Below, piece after piece: positions 42,267 to 51,208 of a DNA stretch of 55,730 bases; the first letter of the stretch is position 1; every line of letters starts with the position of its first letter. The position numbers and the translations under genes were made by a program. The notes under the pieces are model-generated. The model was given only the letters and a program-made list of their open reading frames with translations. It was not told the origin of the DNA and did not search any database. The stretch covers positions 1 to 55,730 of the forward strand of contig CAZDHT010000004.1 in NCBI GenBank assembly GCA_964505325.1. The letters run 5' to 3'. This stretch comes from CAZDHT01 sp964505325 (GTDB taxonomy: Bacteria; Planctomycetota; PUPC01).

Positions 42267-42372
42267 AACTCGGCTGAAGGAGCCCCTGCCGGACGCATTC
42301 TAGCAAACGCCCCGCGCGGCCGTCAAAGCTTTTCGCGCGCGGCGGGCGACTGGCCCAGGCCCGATCAGCCGC

Positions 42373-44337
42373 TCACGCCGGATCGATCCATACGGGGCTC
42401 GCCCAGGCGACCTCGCCGTCCGACTGGATCGCGCGCACGTAGTAGAAGCAGAACGGGTGGGCGCAGAACGTCGCCGGCGGGAGCAGGACATCGCCGAGCG
42501 GCGCCGCGTCCTCCCAGGAGAGCTCACAGTCCAGCTCGCCCGGGGCGAAGGTCTGGACGATGTCGTTGTTGCGGATGATGTCGATCCGGTCGGCGGGTGC
42601 GGTGCCGTGGAACTCGATGTCGAGCCGGCGCCGCTCGGTGATGCCGGGGCATGCCTTGGCGTCGAGCTCGGACCCGATCGGGCGCCCGTTCAACTCATAG
42701 TTGAGCAGGATCCTCGGCCCGGTGGTCGCGACGACGCGGCGGCTCCACATCGCGTCCCAGATCGCCTCGCGGCTGCGCTCGGCCGCGAGCACGGCCATCA
42801 GGCCGGCCTTGTAGCGCGTCTCGCCGCCAGTGATAGGGAACTCCGTCCCGGCGTGGCCGATGTGGTCGTCGCCGCCCGCGGTGAACCCGACCCGCCAGCC
42901 CATGGCGAGCGCACGGCTGACGTATCCGCATTCCATCGGCGGCTCCTGCCCGCGCTCCGGCACCGGGTTGTCGTCGCCGCGCTCGTAGCTTCCGCGGAGT
43001 TGGAAGATCTCGACCAGCCGCTCGTGCTCCGGATCGTGGTCCTTCCAGTCGCAGAAGTTCCCGTAGTGACCGGTGTGGTGCGGGACGACGATGGCCGTTT
43101 CGTTCTGGATCGCACGGAACAGGTCGGGCGGCGTCGGGAAGTTGACCTCGTCGGAGCGGTACATCGGCCGATGGTCTTCGAGGTAGTAGATGTTTCGGTC
43201 GCCGTGGCCCTTGCGGGTCCACTTGGCCCATTCGTAGCCAAGGAACGTGACGAAGCGCCCCGGCTCGTTCCATCGTGCCACGGCGTCGCACGCCTTCTCC
43301 CACAGCGGGCCCGGCGTCTCCCACAGGTGGTCGTGGTCGCCGGGCGCGGCGAAGTCCAAACCGGCCTCGTCGCGCATCTGGCGGAAGTACTGGTCGATGT
43401 TACCCTGACCGTCCGACAGCTCGGTGTGGCCGTGGATCATGCCCCAGAAGAAACGGTGCGCCGCGGACCCGGATCGGCACACCGTCGGGTTGGCGACGGC
43501 CTCCAAGCCCTTGGTCCGATCCAAGACTCGGATCCGATGCGCGCCCTCGCCGGGCAGGCGAACCGTGAGGCGCACGCAAGTCGACTCGCGCACGGGCTCG
43601 ACCTCGGCGTCGAGCTGCTCGTCGCCCAGTAACGCGGCGACGTGGTCGAGCGTCTCGTGCGACAAGTTGCTGAACTCGTCCTCCGGTCGCACAAGGATGG
43701 TGAGCCGCTCCCCTGGCTTCGATTGCGAGGGGACGTAGGCGCGCAGTTGACGGACCGGCCCGCCGAGGACGTGCATCGTGCAGGCGGCGACGATGTGCCG
43801 CTGGTTGTCCTCCGACCACACCGCCCCGAGATCCTTCTTAAGCTCGGCGCTGGACCGGCTGTCGCCCACAACCCACGCCGGCAGCGCCTGGGCGCTGCGG
43901 TCCGCGACGTACAACACAAAGAACTTGTCGAGAGTTCGTGTCTCCGGCGCGCGGATGCCGGAATGGTCACCGAGGGTCACGGTAAGAACGTCATGCTTCC
44001 GCAGGCCCCCTTCGGGCACGGTCAGCTCGAACGTCCCCGCGACCTCGGCGGCGCGAAGGGGAATTGTCCGGCCAGCCGCCGTGCGGGCCGTGATGTAGCC
44101 GTAGCCTCCGGGCTGGTCCGCCTGGGCGTCGAACGTGCCTTTATTGTTCCGCCCGCCGAACAACTGGAGCCGAAGGACGGCCCCCGCGGGCACGCCGCAC
44201 GCCAGCTCGAGCGGCAGCGTCCAAGCCGACATCTCACCGGCGAACGCCGCCTCCGGCTCGCACCGGCCCAGCGGCACCCGCTCGGGAATCCGAATCGGCC
44301 GGGTGGAGCGAGGAGCGTCGACACGTGGTTCAGCCAT
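42373..44337 (-). CDS. DUF3604/PHP-like metal-dependent hydrolase
   Basis: A 654-residue protein with no signal peptide. The N-terminal ~290 residues are beta-rich (sandwich-like). The C-terminal ~350 residues carry PHP-type metal-site motifs: FFWGMIHGHTELSDGQGN, FAAPGDHDHLWETPG, IVVPHHTGHYGNFCDW and FTAGGDDHIGHAG. This matches DUF3604 proteins, which are PHP-superfamily hydrolases of unknown substrate often found near sulfatases and glycoside enzymes. It is a stand-alone gene between ruvC and the acyl-CoA dehydrogenase gene, all on the minus strand, with a ~59-base gap to the latter. Confidence 0.8.
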   Translation of the reverse strand: MAEPRVDAPRSTRPIRIPERVPLGRCEPEAAFAGEMSAWTLPLELACGVPAGAVLRLQLFGGRNNKGTFDAQADQPGGYGYITARTAAGRTIPLRAAEVAGTFELTVPEGGLRKHDVLTVTLGDHSGIRAPETRTLDKFFVLYVADRSAQALPAWVVGDSRSSAELKKDLGAVWSEDNQRHIVAACTMHVLGGPVRQLRAYVPSQSKPGERLTILVRPEDEFSNLSHETLDHVAALLGDEQLDAEVEPVRESTCVRLTVRLPGEGAHRIRVLDRTKGLEAVANPTVCRSGSAAHRFFWGMIHGHTELSDGQGNIDQYFRQMRDEAGLDFAAPGDHDHLWETPGPLWEKACDAVARWNEPGRFVTFLGYEWAKWTRKGHGDRNIYYLEDHRPMYRSDEVNFPTPPDLFRAIQNETAIVVPHHTGHYGNFCDWKDHDPEHERLVEIFQLRGSYERGDDNPVPERGQEPPMECGYVSRALAMGWRVGFTAGGDDHIGHAGTEFPITGGETRYKAGLMAVLAAERSREAIWDAMWSRRVVATTGPRILLNYELNGRPIGSELDAKACPGITERRRLDIEFHGTAPADRIDIIRNNDIVQTFAPGELDCELSWEDAAPLGDVLLPPATFCAHPFCFYYVRAIQSDGEVAWASPVWIDPA

Positions 44338-44396
44338 TCGCAGTCCGTCCTTTCACTGTCCGAGCGGGGCGGAGACAGCGGAGCGGCCGGGCTACC

Positions 44397-46133
44397 CTAC
44401 ACCCCCAGCATCGCCTTGTGCTTCCGGAGCACGGTCCGGTCGCCGGATGTGACGAGCCGGGTGTTGCCGTCGGCGCGGGCGGCGGCGCGCAGGATGAAGT
44501 TCCTAGCAGTGTACTGCTTTTCGACCTTTTGCTTCGCCTGGCTTAGCAGCAGGTATCCGATGTAGGCGTCGCACGCGATCTCGACGATGCGCCGCGCGTG
44601 GAAGTCCGTGTACTCGCGATTGTCCTTCTTCTTTACGTGGTCGGCGCACTTGCGCATCTGCCCGACCATCCGGGCGAGTTTCTTGGCCGGCGCGCCAAAC
44701 GGCTTCTCGTATGTCTCCCGCCGGAACTCGGCGAACTCCTCGTCCAGATCCCCCGCCAGCACACACCCGATCGCAGCGACCACCTGAAGCTGCGTTGTGC
44801 CCTCGTAGATCGACGTGATTCGGGCGTCGCGATAGTACCGCTCGACCGGATAGTCCCGCATGTACCCCGACCCGCCATGCACCTGGATGGCGTCGGACGT
44901 GACCCCGATGGCCATCTCACACGCGAAGAACTTGGAGATTGGCGTGAGCGCCTTGGCCAACTTCGCGTACTTCCGCTGAGTGGCGCGAAGCTCGGCATAC
45001 TCCGGGTCGTTGCGATCGAGGGCGGCAAGTTTTTCGCCGAAAAGCTTCTCCAGGTCGACGATCACACTGGTGTAGCAGATGAGCGCCCGAGCCGCCTCGA
45101 TGTTGGTCTGCATGTCCGTCAGCATCTCGTACACGGGCGGGAAGTCGAGGATGCGTTTGCCGAACTGCTCGCGGTTCAGGGAGAAATCCAGCGCGGCGCG
45201 GTAGGCCGCCTCGGCAATGCCCAGCGCCTGCGCCCCGATGGCGAGGCGCGCGCCGTTCATCAGCGCCATCACGTATGTCGTCAGGCCGCGCTTGCGCTTG
45301 CCGATGAGGCGCGCCGGCGCATTGGCGAATTGAATCTCGCAGGTCGGCGAGCCGTGTATGCCAAGCTTGCTCTCGATGCGCCGGACGCAGACGCCGTCGC
45401 CCTTGTTGGCCAGGAAGAGCGACAGCCCGCGGCCGTCCTTGGTACCCGGCTCCGACCGCGCCAACACGAGGAGCACGTCGCCGCAGCCGTTGGTGATGAA
45501 CCGCTTCACGCCGTTGATCCGCCAGACACCGTGGTCATCGCCGTCGGGCGGCGGCGTGGCGCCGGTCATGACGGCCTGGAGGTCGCTGCCGGCGTCCGGC
45601 TCGGTCAGCACCATCGCTCCGGTGACCTCGCCCAGCGAGAACTTGGGCAGGTACTCGGCCTTGGTCTGTTCGTCCGCGAAGTCGTGGATCGTCTCGGCGA
45701 TGTCCTGGAGGCCGAAGATCGTCATCAGGCCGGCGTCGGCGCGGCCGACCATTTCGATGGCCATACTGTAAGTAACCGTGGGCATGTTGAGCCCGCCGTA
45801 CTGGCGCGGGAGGGTGAATCCCATCAGGTCGGCATCGGCGAGGCGCCGGATGGCCTCGACTGTGCCCCGGGCGTATCTGACCTCGCCGGCCTCGAACTGG
45901 GCCTCCTCCAGGTCAACGTCTTCGGCCCTGGGTTCGATGAAGTTGCCGGCCACGTCGCCCACCAGGCTCAGCACGCGGCGATAGCTGTCGAGCGCGTCGT
46001 CCGCGTCGGATGGTGCGTAGTTGTAGTCGGCTGCCTCGCTGAATCCTTTCTCGCGAAGCGCGATCACCTTCGACAGGTCGAGCCACTCGAGCATGAACTT
46101 CAGGTCTTCGTTCTCGTCGAAGAAATTGGGCAT
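44397..46133 (-). CDS. Acyl-CoA dehydrogenase (long form)
   Basis: FAD enzyme oxidising an acyl-CoA at the alpha-beta carbons and passing electrons to ETF. The 578-residue protein has family blocks MVLTEPDAGSDLQAVMTGA, RINGVKRFITNGCGD (FAD and substrate loops), NREQFGKRILDFPPV and GSGYMRDYPVERYYRDARITSIYEGTTQLQ. An N-terminal extension of ~70 residues and a C-terminal helical part make it longer than classical 380-residue members, like the ACAD9/very-long-chain or DmdC group. The substrate is not predictable. It is third in an operon after etfB and etfA, 9 bases from the latter. Confidence 0.92.
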   Translation of the reverse strand: MPNFFDENEDLKFMLEWLDLSKVIALREKGFSEAADYNYAPSDADDALDSYRRVLSLVGDVAGNFIEPRAEDVDLEEAQFEAGEVRYARGTVEAIRRLADADLMGFTLPRQYGGLNMPTVTYSMAIEMVGRADAGLMTIFGLQDIAETIHDFADEQTKAEYLPKFSLGEVTGAMVLTEPDAGSDLQAVMTGATPPPDGDDHGVWRINGVKRFITNGCGDVLLVLARSEPGTKDGRGLSLFLANKGDGVCVRRIESKLGIHGSPTCEIQFANAPARLIGKRKRGLTTYVMALMNGARLAIGAQALGIAEAAYRAALDFSLNREQFGKRILDFPPVYEMLTDMQTNIEAARALICYTSVIVDLEKLFGEKLAALDRNDPEYAELRATQRKYAKLAKALTPISKFFACEMAIGVTSDAIQVHGGSGYMRDYPVERYYRDARITSIYEGTTQLQVVAAIGCVLAGDLDEEFAEFRRETYEKPFGAPAKKLARMVGQMRKCADHVKKKDNREYTDFHARRIVEIACDAYIGYLLLSQAKQKVEKQYTARNFILRAAARADGNTRLVTSGDRTVLRKHKAMLGV

Positions 46134-46141
46134 TCACGTCC

Positions 46142-47167
46142 TCACTGTTTCGATTTGTACGCCTTGATCAGCTTCGGTATGACGTCGTTGAGGTCGCCGA
46201 CGATCCCGTAGTGCGCGATGCTGAAGATCGGCGCCTCGGCATCTTTGTTGACCGCCACGATGGTGCCGGACTCCTGCATGCCGGCGCGGTGCTGGACTTG
46301 GCCGGAAATGCCGCACGCGATGTAGAGCTTGGGCCGCACGGTGGTGCCGGTCTGGCCGACCTGGTGGTCGTGAGAGATGAAACCCGCATCGACCGCCGCG
46401 CGGGACGCGCCGACCACGCCACCGAGCGCGTCCGCCAGGTCCCGAATGAGATTGAAATTGTCGGCGCTCCCGACGCCGGCTCCGCCCGAGATGATGATCT
46501 GGGCGCCTTTCAGGTCCACCTTCTTCTCCGCCTGGACGCGGTCGAGGACCTTCGCGATCATCTCGTCCTGTGTAAGCGCGGGATGGACCTGTACGACTTC
46601 GCCGGCCCGCGAATCGTCGGGCTCACCCAGCGGGAACACTCCCTCGCGGACGGTCGCCATCTGCGGGCGGCGCTCGGGCGAGACGATGGTGGCGATGATG
46701 CTGCCGCCAAACGCCGGCCGGATTTGATATAGGAGTTGCTTGTATTGCCGGTCCGTGTTGGGGTCGGTGTAGTCCCCGATGCGGAGGTCGGTGCAGTCGG
46801 CGGTGAGCCCGCAGCGGAGGATGGACGCGACCCTCGGCGCCAGGTCACGGCCGAGCATCGTGGCGCCAAAGATGATGATCTCCGGGCCTTGGTCTTTTGC
46901 CAAGTCAGCGATGGCCTTGGCGTAGGGCAGCGTGGTGTAGTCGGCAAGCCGCACGTCGTCGATCAGGTACACCTTTTTCGCGCCGTGCGCGATCAGGGTC
47001 TTGGCGAGGCCGCCGACATTGTGGCCGGCCACCACCGCACACACCGCGCCGCCGATGTCGCCGGCCAGCTTCCGGGCGCGGCCGAGCAATTCCAGGCCGA
47101 CCTCCGCGAGCTTCCCTTCCTGCTGTTCGGCGACTACCCACACAGCTTTCTTGTTGTCGTCGTTCAT
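46142..47167 (-). CDS. etfA: Electron transfer flavoprotein, alpha subunit
   Basis: Carries electrons from acyl-CoA dehydrogenases on FAD. The 341-residue product has the N-terminal AVWVVAEQQEGKLAEVGLELL, the middle APRVASILRCGLTADCTDL, and the C-terminal FAD-binding signature SGGAGVGSADNFNLIRDLADALGG..., VGQTGTTVRPKLYIACGISG and SGTIVAVNKDAEAPIF. The ATG at 47167 is preceded by GGAG; an upstream in-frame start is less likely. It is cotranscribed with etfB and the dehydrogenase. Confidence 0.96.
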   Translation of the reverse strand: MNDDNKKAVWVVAEQQEGKLAEVGLELLGRARKLAGDIGGAVCAVVAGHNVGGLAKTLIAHGAKKVYLIDDVRLADYTTLPYAKAIADLAKDQGPEIIIFGATMLGRDLAPRVASILRCGLTADCTDLRIGDYTDPNTDRQYKQLLYQIRPAFGGSIIATIVSPERRPQMATVREGVFPLGEPDDSRAGEVVQVHPALTQDEMIAKVLDRVQAEKKVDLKGAQIIISGGAGVGSADNFNLIRDLADALGGVVGASRAAVDAGFISHDHQVGQTGTTVRPKLYIACGISGQVQHRAGMQESGTIVAVNKDAEAPIFSIAHYGIVGDLNDVIPKLIKAYKSKQ

Positions 47168-47177
47168 CCCATCTCCG

Positions 47178-48089
47178 TTACTCAAGGATGTGATCTTTGG
47201 CAAGTTCGTGGATCAGTTGGTGCATTCCCTCGTCGGTCGGTTCGACTTGCTTGTGCTCGGCCTGCTTGAGCACCGCGCCTTCCGCCCTCATCACCCGCGT
47301 GGGCGAGCCGAGAAAGCCGCACTGTTCCATGTCGGCAGCGATCGCCGCGCCGTCCCACTCCGGGATCAGCAGCCCGGCCTGGCCCAGCTCGTACTCCTTC
47401 TCCTTCCATCGCTTCTCCAGTTCGTCGGGAGGGAGCTTTCTCGCGGGGTCGATAAGCCGGATCAACTCGGACGGCGCCTTGGCCTTCTTGTATTTCATAA
47501 TCAGCTTCGCCCGTGGGGGTCGTGGCTCGTTCGCCTCGGACGGGACGGTCATGAGCACGGGCAGTTTCGCCTCGACCGTTTCGTAGCCGCCGTCGATGAG
47601 GCGGCGCACCTTGACCACGCCATTGCCGAGCTCCAGAATCTCGGCGACGTACGTGAGTTGAGCGAAGCCCAGGTTGCCGGCGAGTTGCGGGCCGATCTGT
47701 GCGGTGTCGCCGTCGATGGCCTGTCGGCCGCAGAGGACAATGTCGGCGCCGCCCGCGCGACCGATGGCCTTGGCGAGCGTGTAGGACGTCGCCAGGGTGT
47801 CTGCGACGGCGAAGCCGCGGTCGGTGAGCAGCACAACGCGGTCCGCTCCGTACTCGAGCGCGTCCCTCAGGATGTCCGCGGCGCGAGGCGGGCCCATGGT
47901 GATAACGGTGACCTCGCCGCCGTGCGTGTCGCGCAGCCACAGCCCCATTTCCAGGGCATTCTTGTCCTCCGGGTTAAACACGGCCGGCAGGGCGCCGCGG
48001 TTGATGGTCCCGTCCGCGTTCATCGCGTCGCCGGTGATGTTCCTGGTGTCCGGGACCTGCTTGGCGCAAACAGCAATCTTGTACGACAT
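47178..48089 (-). CDS. etfB: Electron transfer flavoprotein, beta subunit
   Basis: Partner of EtfA that binds AMP or a second flavin. The 303-residue protein starts YKIAVCAKQVPDTRNITGD and contains NPEDKNALEMGLWLRD, DIVLCGRQAIDGDTAQIGPQLA and the recognition loop VKVRRLIDGGYETVEAKLPVLMTV. It is ~40-50 residues longer than typical EtfB owing to a C-terminal extension (~250-303) with a charged helix. It is the first gene of the etfBA-acd operon, under the promoter at 48144-48172; AAAGGG serves as ribosome binding site. Confidence 0.95.
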   Translation of the reverse strand: MSYKIAVCAKQVPDTRNITGDAMNADGTINRGALPAVFNPEDKNALEMGLWLRDTHGGEVTVITMGPPRAADILRDALEYGADRVVLLTDRGFAVADTLATSYTLAKAIGRAGGADIVLCGRQAIDGDTAQIGPQLAGNLGFAQLTYVAEILELGNGVVKVRRLIDGGYETVEAKLPVLMTVPSEANEPRPPRAKLIMKYKKAKAPSELIRLIDPARKLPPDELEKRWKEKEYELGQAGLLIPEWDGAAIAADMEQCGFLGSPTRVMRAEGAVLKQAEHKQVEPTDEGMHQLIHELAKDHILE

Positions 48090-48143
48090 GACAACCCTTT
48101 CGCCGGTATCAGCTGTCCATTTCCAGGCTCGATGCGGCCAGAG

Positions 48144-48172
48144 AGTCTAGCAAACGGTCTCTTTTCAGTCAA
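48144..48172 (-). promoter_or_regulatory. Promoter of the etfBA-acd operon
   Basis: On the minus strand TTGACT (48172-48167), a 17-base spacer and TAGACT (48149-48144) lie 55 bases upstream of the etfB start. Confidence 0.62.
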
Positions 48173-48233
48173 TGCCTGCTGGGCATGCCTACTGGGCGAC
48201 ACTTCAGAGATCGCCAAGGTGACCGTCCCGGAC

Positions 48234-48261
48234 TTGTCTTTCTGCCTCAAATATGGATAAT
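48234..48261 (+). promoter_or_regulatory. Promoter of tRNA-Arg
   Basis: TTGTCT (48234-48239), a 16-base spacer and GATAAT (48256-48261), ending 20 bases before the mature tRNA 5' end. Confidence 0.5.
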
Positions 48262-48281
48262 ACTGATTAGCGTGCTTGGAT

Positions 48282-48358
48282 GCGCCCGTAGCTCAATTGG
48301 ATAGAGCGCCGGTCTACGGAACCGGAGGTTGGGGGTTCGAGCCCCTCCGGGCGTGCCA
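48282..48358 (+). tRNA. tRNA-Arg (anticodon ACG)
   Basis: A 77-base cloverleaf with encoded CCA. The acceptor stem is GCGCCCG/CGGGCGT, the D arm GCTCAATTGGATAGAGC, the anticodon stem CCGGT/ACCGG with loop CTACGGA (ACG at 48316-48318), and the T arm GGGGGTTCGAGCCCCTC. The A34 is expected to be edited to inosine. A strong terminator follows 13 bases later. Confidence 0.97.
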
Positions 48359-48370
48359 GCGGAGGAGGAC

Positions 48371-48405
48371 GGGCGACAGTCGCTCACGGCTGTCGCCCTT
48401 TTTTT
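48371..48405 (+). terminator. Rho-independent terminator after tRNA-Arg
   Basis: A perfect 9-bp stem GGGCGACAG/CTGTCGCCC with a 10-base loop, followed by seven T (48399-48405). Confidence 0.92.
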
Positions 48406-48544
48406 GCGCTCGCCCGAAACGTCGCCACGTGATCCCTCGAGTGGCGACGGAAGGCGGCGACGCTTCAGCAGGGCCATTCAATTCTCCGAACGGGTCTTGA
48501 TGGCCGCCCGCCCGCGTTCTCTTGCCCCCGCCGCGGAGCATCTC

Positions 48545-48578
48545 GTTTATAAAAGTCACACGTGTGACTTTTATAAAC
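48545..48578. repeat. 34-nt perfect palindrome
   Basis: Arms of 17 bases beginning GTTTATAAAAGTCACAC and no loop. The ends GTTT/AAAC and the total length equal those of the palindrome at 24193-24226, although the interiors differ. It sits in an intergenic region between the tRNA-Arg terminator and the decayed dehydrogenase gene. Nothing else is recognisable in 48406-48767. Confidence 0.8.
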
Positions 48579-48767
48579 ACACTCCCTGAGCGCGGCCCCC
48601 ACTTGCTCCGCCAGACGAGGTCGAGAATTGAATGACCCTTGTGCTTCGGCCGCACGGTTGCAGGCCACGCCCAATCCTGCTATAAGAACGCCCAATCGAT
48701 CAGGAGCCAAGCCGACACTCTGGAAAGCATAAATGCCACGACGCAATTGGGACGGGGCCAACTCGCG

Positions 48768-50104
48768 ATGTTAGCTGCGGTGCTGCATGATCAGGAAGAT
48801 CTTCGCGTGCAGGAGGTTCCCACGCCGTGCATTTCCGAGGACGAAGTGCTGCTCCGCTGCCGGGCGGTGTCGATATGCGGGACGGACTTGCGGATTTACC
48901 GTGTCGGCCACAGCCGTTTGCCGCCCAGGACCCGGCGGATCCTGGGACACGAGCTTGCCGGAGAGATCGCCGAAGTCGGGCGGAATGTCCAAGACCTGGC
49001 GGAGGGCATGCGGGTGGCCGTCGCGCCGAACTTCGGCTGCGGGAGCTGCCGGATGTGCCGGCGGGGCTGGTTCCACCTGTGCCCGGAATACGGAGCCATC
49101 GGCCTCACGGTGGACGGCGGCATGGCCGAATACGTTCGCATTCCGAAGATCGCAGTGCAGCAGGGCTGTCTGCTCGAGATGCCCGCCGACCTACCTTCGA
49201 AGAGGCCGCCGTCAACGAGCCTTTCGCCTGTATTTACAACGGGCAGACGCGCTGTCCGACGCAGCCGGGAGACGTGGTGCTGATAGTGGGCGCCGGTCCC
49301 ATCGGGATGATGCACGTTCTAATGGCTCGTCTCGCCGGGCCGGCCGGAATTATGGTTGCCAACCGGCTGGCCGGCTACAACGGCGACGCCGCCATCATCA
49401 CCGAGCCCACCGGGCTGCGGCTCTATCACGCCCACCGGGGATTCCGCATCGTGCACCTCACCCTGAGAGGGAAGAGCGGCATGGACTTCTCGGAGGGGCA
49501 ACTGCCCAATCCGGTCGAACACGTCGGCCTGCTCATCGAGGGCTTCAAGACGTTCCGTCAGCAACGCCGTGACGCCGCACCCAGGCCCCCGGAATACGCC
49601 GGCGTCGATAATCCCGTGCCTCTCTTCATGAACAAGCTCCAGGCCGGCGAGTTCAGCCTCAACATCCCGATGCAGATCCCCGAAACCTGCACCCTCGAGA
49701 TCTATTGGCAGACCATGCCGGGCGAGACGCGCGAGGCCGTCGAGCGCGAGTTCTTCGACTTCCTGGGCGGCTGGGTCGATGAACACCCCGCGCTGAGGCA
49801 GTTCGAAATCGAGCATCGGTTCAGCCATCGCTGGATGCCGGGCACGCGCATCGACCGCGGCAGCCCCATCGTCCGGGCGGCCGAGACTGCCGCCACCCGC
49901 GTGCTTGGCGAGCCGGTGAAGGTCACCGGGGCCCCGTACCCGTGCGACCTGTTTGTCTTCAACCTGTGGGGCATACCGGGCGTTCTGTTCGGGCCACAGG
50001 GTGCAGGCGCCCACGGCTCGGATGAGTACGTGGAGATCGACTCGGTGGTCAAGGCGGCCCAGGTGCTGGCGTTGACCATGATCCGGTTCTGTGGCGTGGC
50101 GTGA
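48768..50104 (+). pseudogene. Zinc alcohol dehydrogenase/M20 peptidase chimera with frameshift
   Basis: From ATG 48768 the frame encodes a medium-chain dehydrogenase N-terminus: AVSICGTDLRIYRVG, GHELAGEIAEVGRNV and the structural zinc cysteines GCGSCRMCRRGWFHLC. Near 49191-49196 one base is missing (LLEMPADL should continue TFEEAAVNEPFACIYNG, which is in another frame). That frame continues with the NAD motif VLIVGAGPIGMMHVLMARLAG. At about 49330-49370 it passes without interruption into the C-terminal half of an M20 deacetylase/peptidase (DAAIITEPTGLRLYHAHRG ... GAGAHGSDEYVEIDSV), which lacks its own N-terminal catalytic half. A deletion has fused two genes of one catabolic cluster; neither enzyme can be functional. 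Confidence 0.82.
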
Positions 50105-50117
50105 GGGGAAGGCGGCA

Positions 50118-51052
50118 ATGGACGTGATTTGCTTCGGCAGCATAGTGGTGGATCACCGGCGCTCCGCAGAGACGTCCGGGACCGCGGCCGAGCCGCTCCG
50201 GATCGTCGATAGCGCCATCGACCTTCACGTGGGCGGCGTCCCCATCCTGGCGACCACGCTGCGGCGCATGGGCTTCGACGTCGCTCTGATGGGCTGCGTC
50301 GGACACGACATCGCCGGATATGGCCTGAAGCTCTATTTGGAGAACGAGATCGGGCTGAATGTCGAGGCGGTCAAGACCATTGACGCGCCGACCAGCACCT
50401 CCTGCATCCGATTGACGGAAGAACAGCGCTACGTCGACCACACCCCGGCGCCAGCGCGGAACTGGCGCCCGGCGATCGGGAGCTGGCCTTCGTCGAGAAA
50501 CACAAGCCGAAGCTGATGGCCATCGGGTACGCGGGCCTGCTTCCCAAGCTGGACGCGGACCGCGGCCGGAAGATGGCCGAGTGGATCGTAGCGGTTCAGC
50601 AGAAAGGGACGCTGGTCGCTCTGGACACCCACACCGTTCCGCCATACGCGATGCTGGAAAAACCCGTCGGCGTGGCGGACGTCTTCATCTGCAACAGGGA
50701 AGAAGCCTGCGGGATCACGGGGCCCGGCAAGGATTCCCCCGAGAAGGGCCTGGCCGCCATCTGGTCGAAGTTCCGCGCCCGCGATCCATCACGCTATCGG
50801 CTGTTGGGCTTGGCGATGGCCGAGGGAGTGCAGTTGGCTTACGGTCACGCAGGGGAGTTCGCCAATCAGTGGATCGCCAACCCGCATTTCGGCACGTTCA
50901 CGCCCGCCGACCTGACCGGCGCCGGCGATTACTTCCGCGCGGGGGTATATGCCTCGATAATGCGCCAACTGAGGGAGTTCGCCTCCGGTCAATTGAACCT
51001 GGTCCGGACGGGCCTTGCCGGCCACGACGTAGCCTACCAGCAGCTTCGATAA
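50118..51052 (+). pseudogene. PfkB-family carbohydrate kinase, frameshifted
   Basis: ATG 50118 starts a ribokinase-like protein: MDVICFGSIVVDH, DLHVGGVPILATTLRRMGFDVALMG. At the C-run 50443-50446 one base is missing: the first frame ends after an unrelated tail near 50516, while the -1 frame gives the expected continuation (AELAPGDRELAFVEKHKPKL). It proceeds through DVFICNREEA to the catalytic DLTGAGDYFRAGVYASI (Asp of GAGD) and stops at 51052. Apart from this one base the gene is complete (~310 residues). It could be a recent pseudogene or a sequencing error in a homopolymer. It belongs with the chimeric dehydrogenase/peptidase remnant, 13 bases upstream. Confidence 0.82.
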
Positions 51053-51151
51053 CGCCGCCCTTCCCGCAGCAGTTACCCACCATTGTTGTGTCCGTGCGAT
51101 GCCGCGAAGCTTCAGGTTGCCTAAGGAACTCTCACGAAACGGTGAGGCGAA

Positions 51152-51208
51152 CATCCGCCTTCGCGAGAGGGACATAGCCGCTTCGGCGGAGTCCCTTCCT
51201 GTCTGCCC
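51152..51208 (+). repeat. 57-bp dispersed repeat, copy R2
   Basis: Identical to the reverse complement of R1 (29366-29422). It is followed by GGTGACAGACAAGAATGCC and TGCCCCACC, which mirror the flanks of the other copies. It lies ~100 bases after the pfkB remnant, at the entrance to the gene-poor island. Confidence 0.85.

Noticed and set aside
48846..49572. Alternative long frames within the dehydrogenase remnant as separate genes.
   Set aside because: They are out-of-frame readings. Protein similarity shows one dehydrogenase frame, a one-base shift, then the peptidase part.
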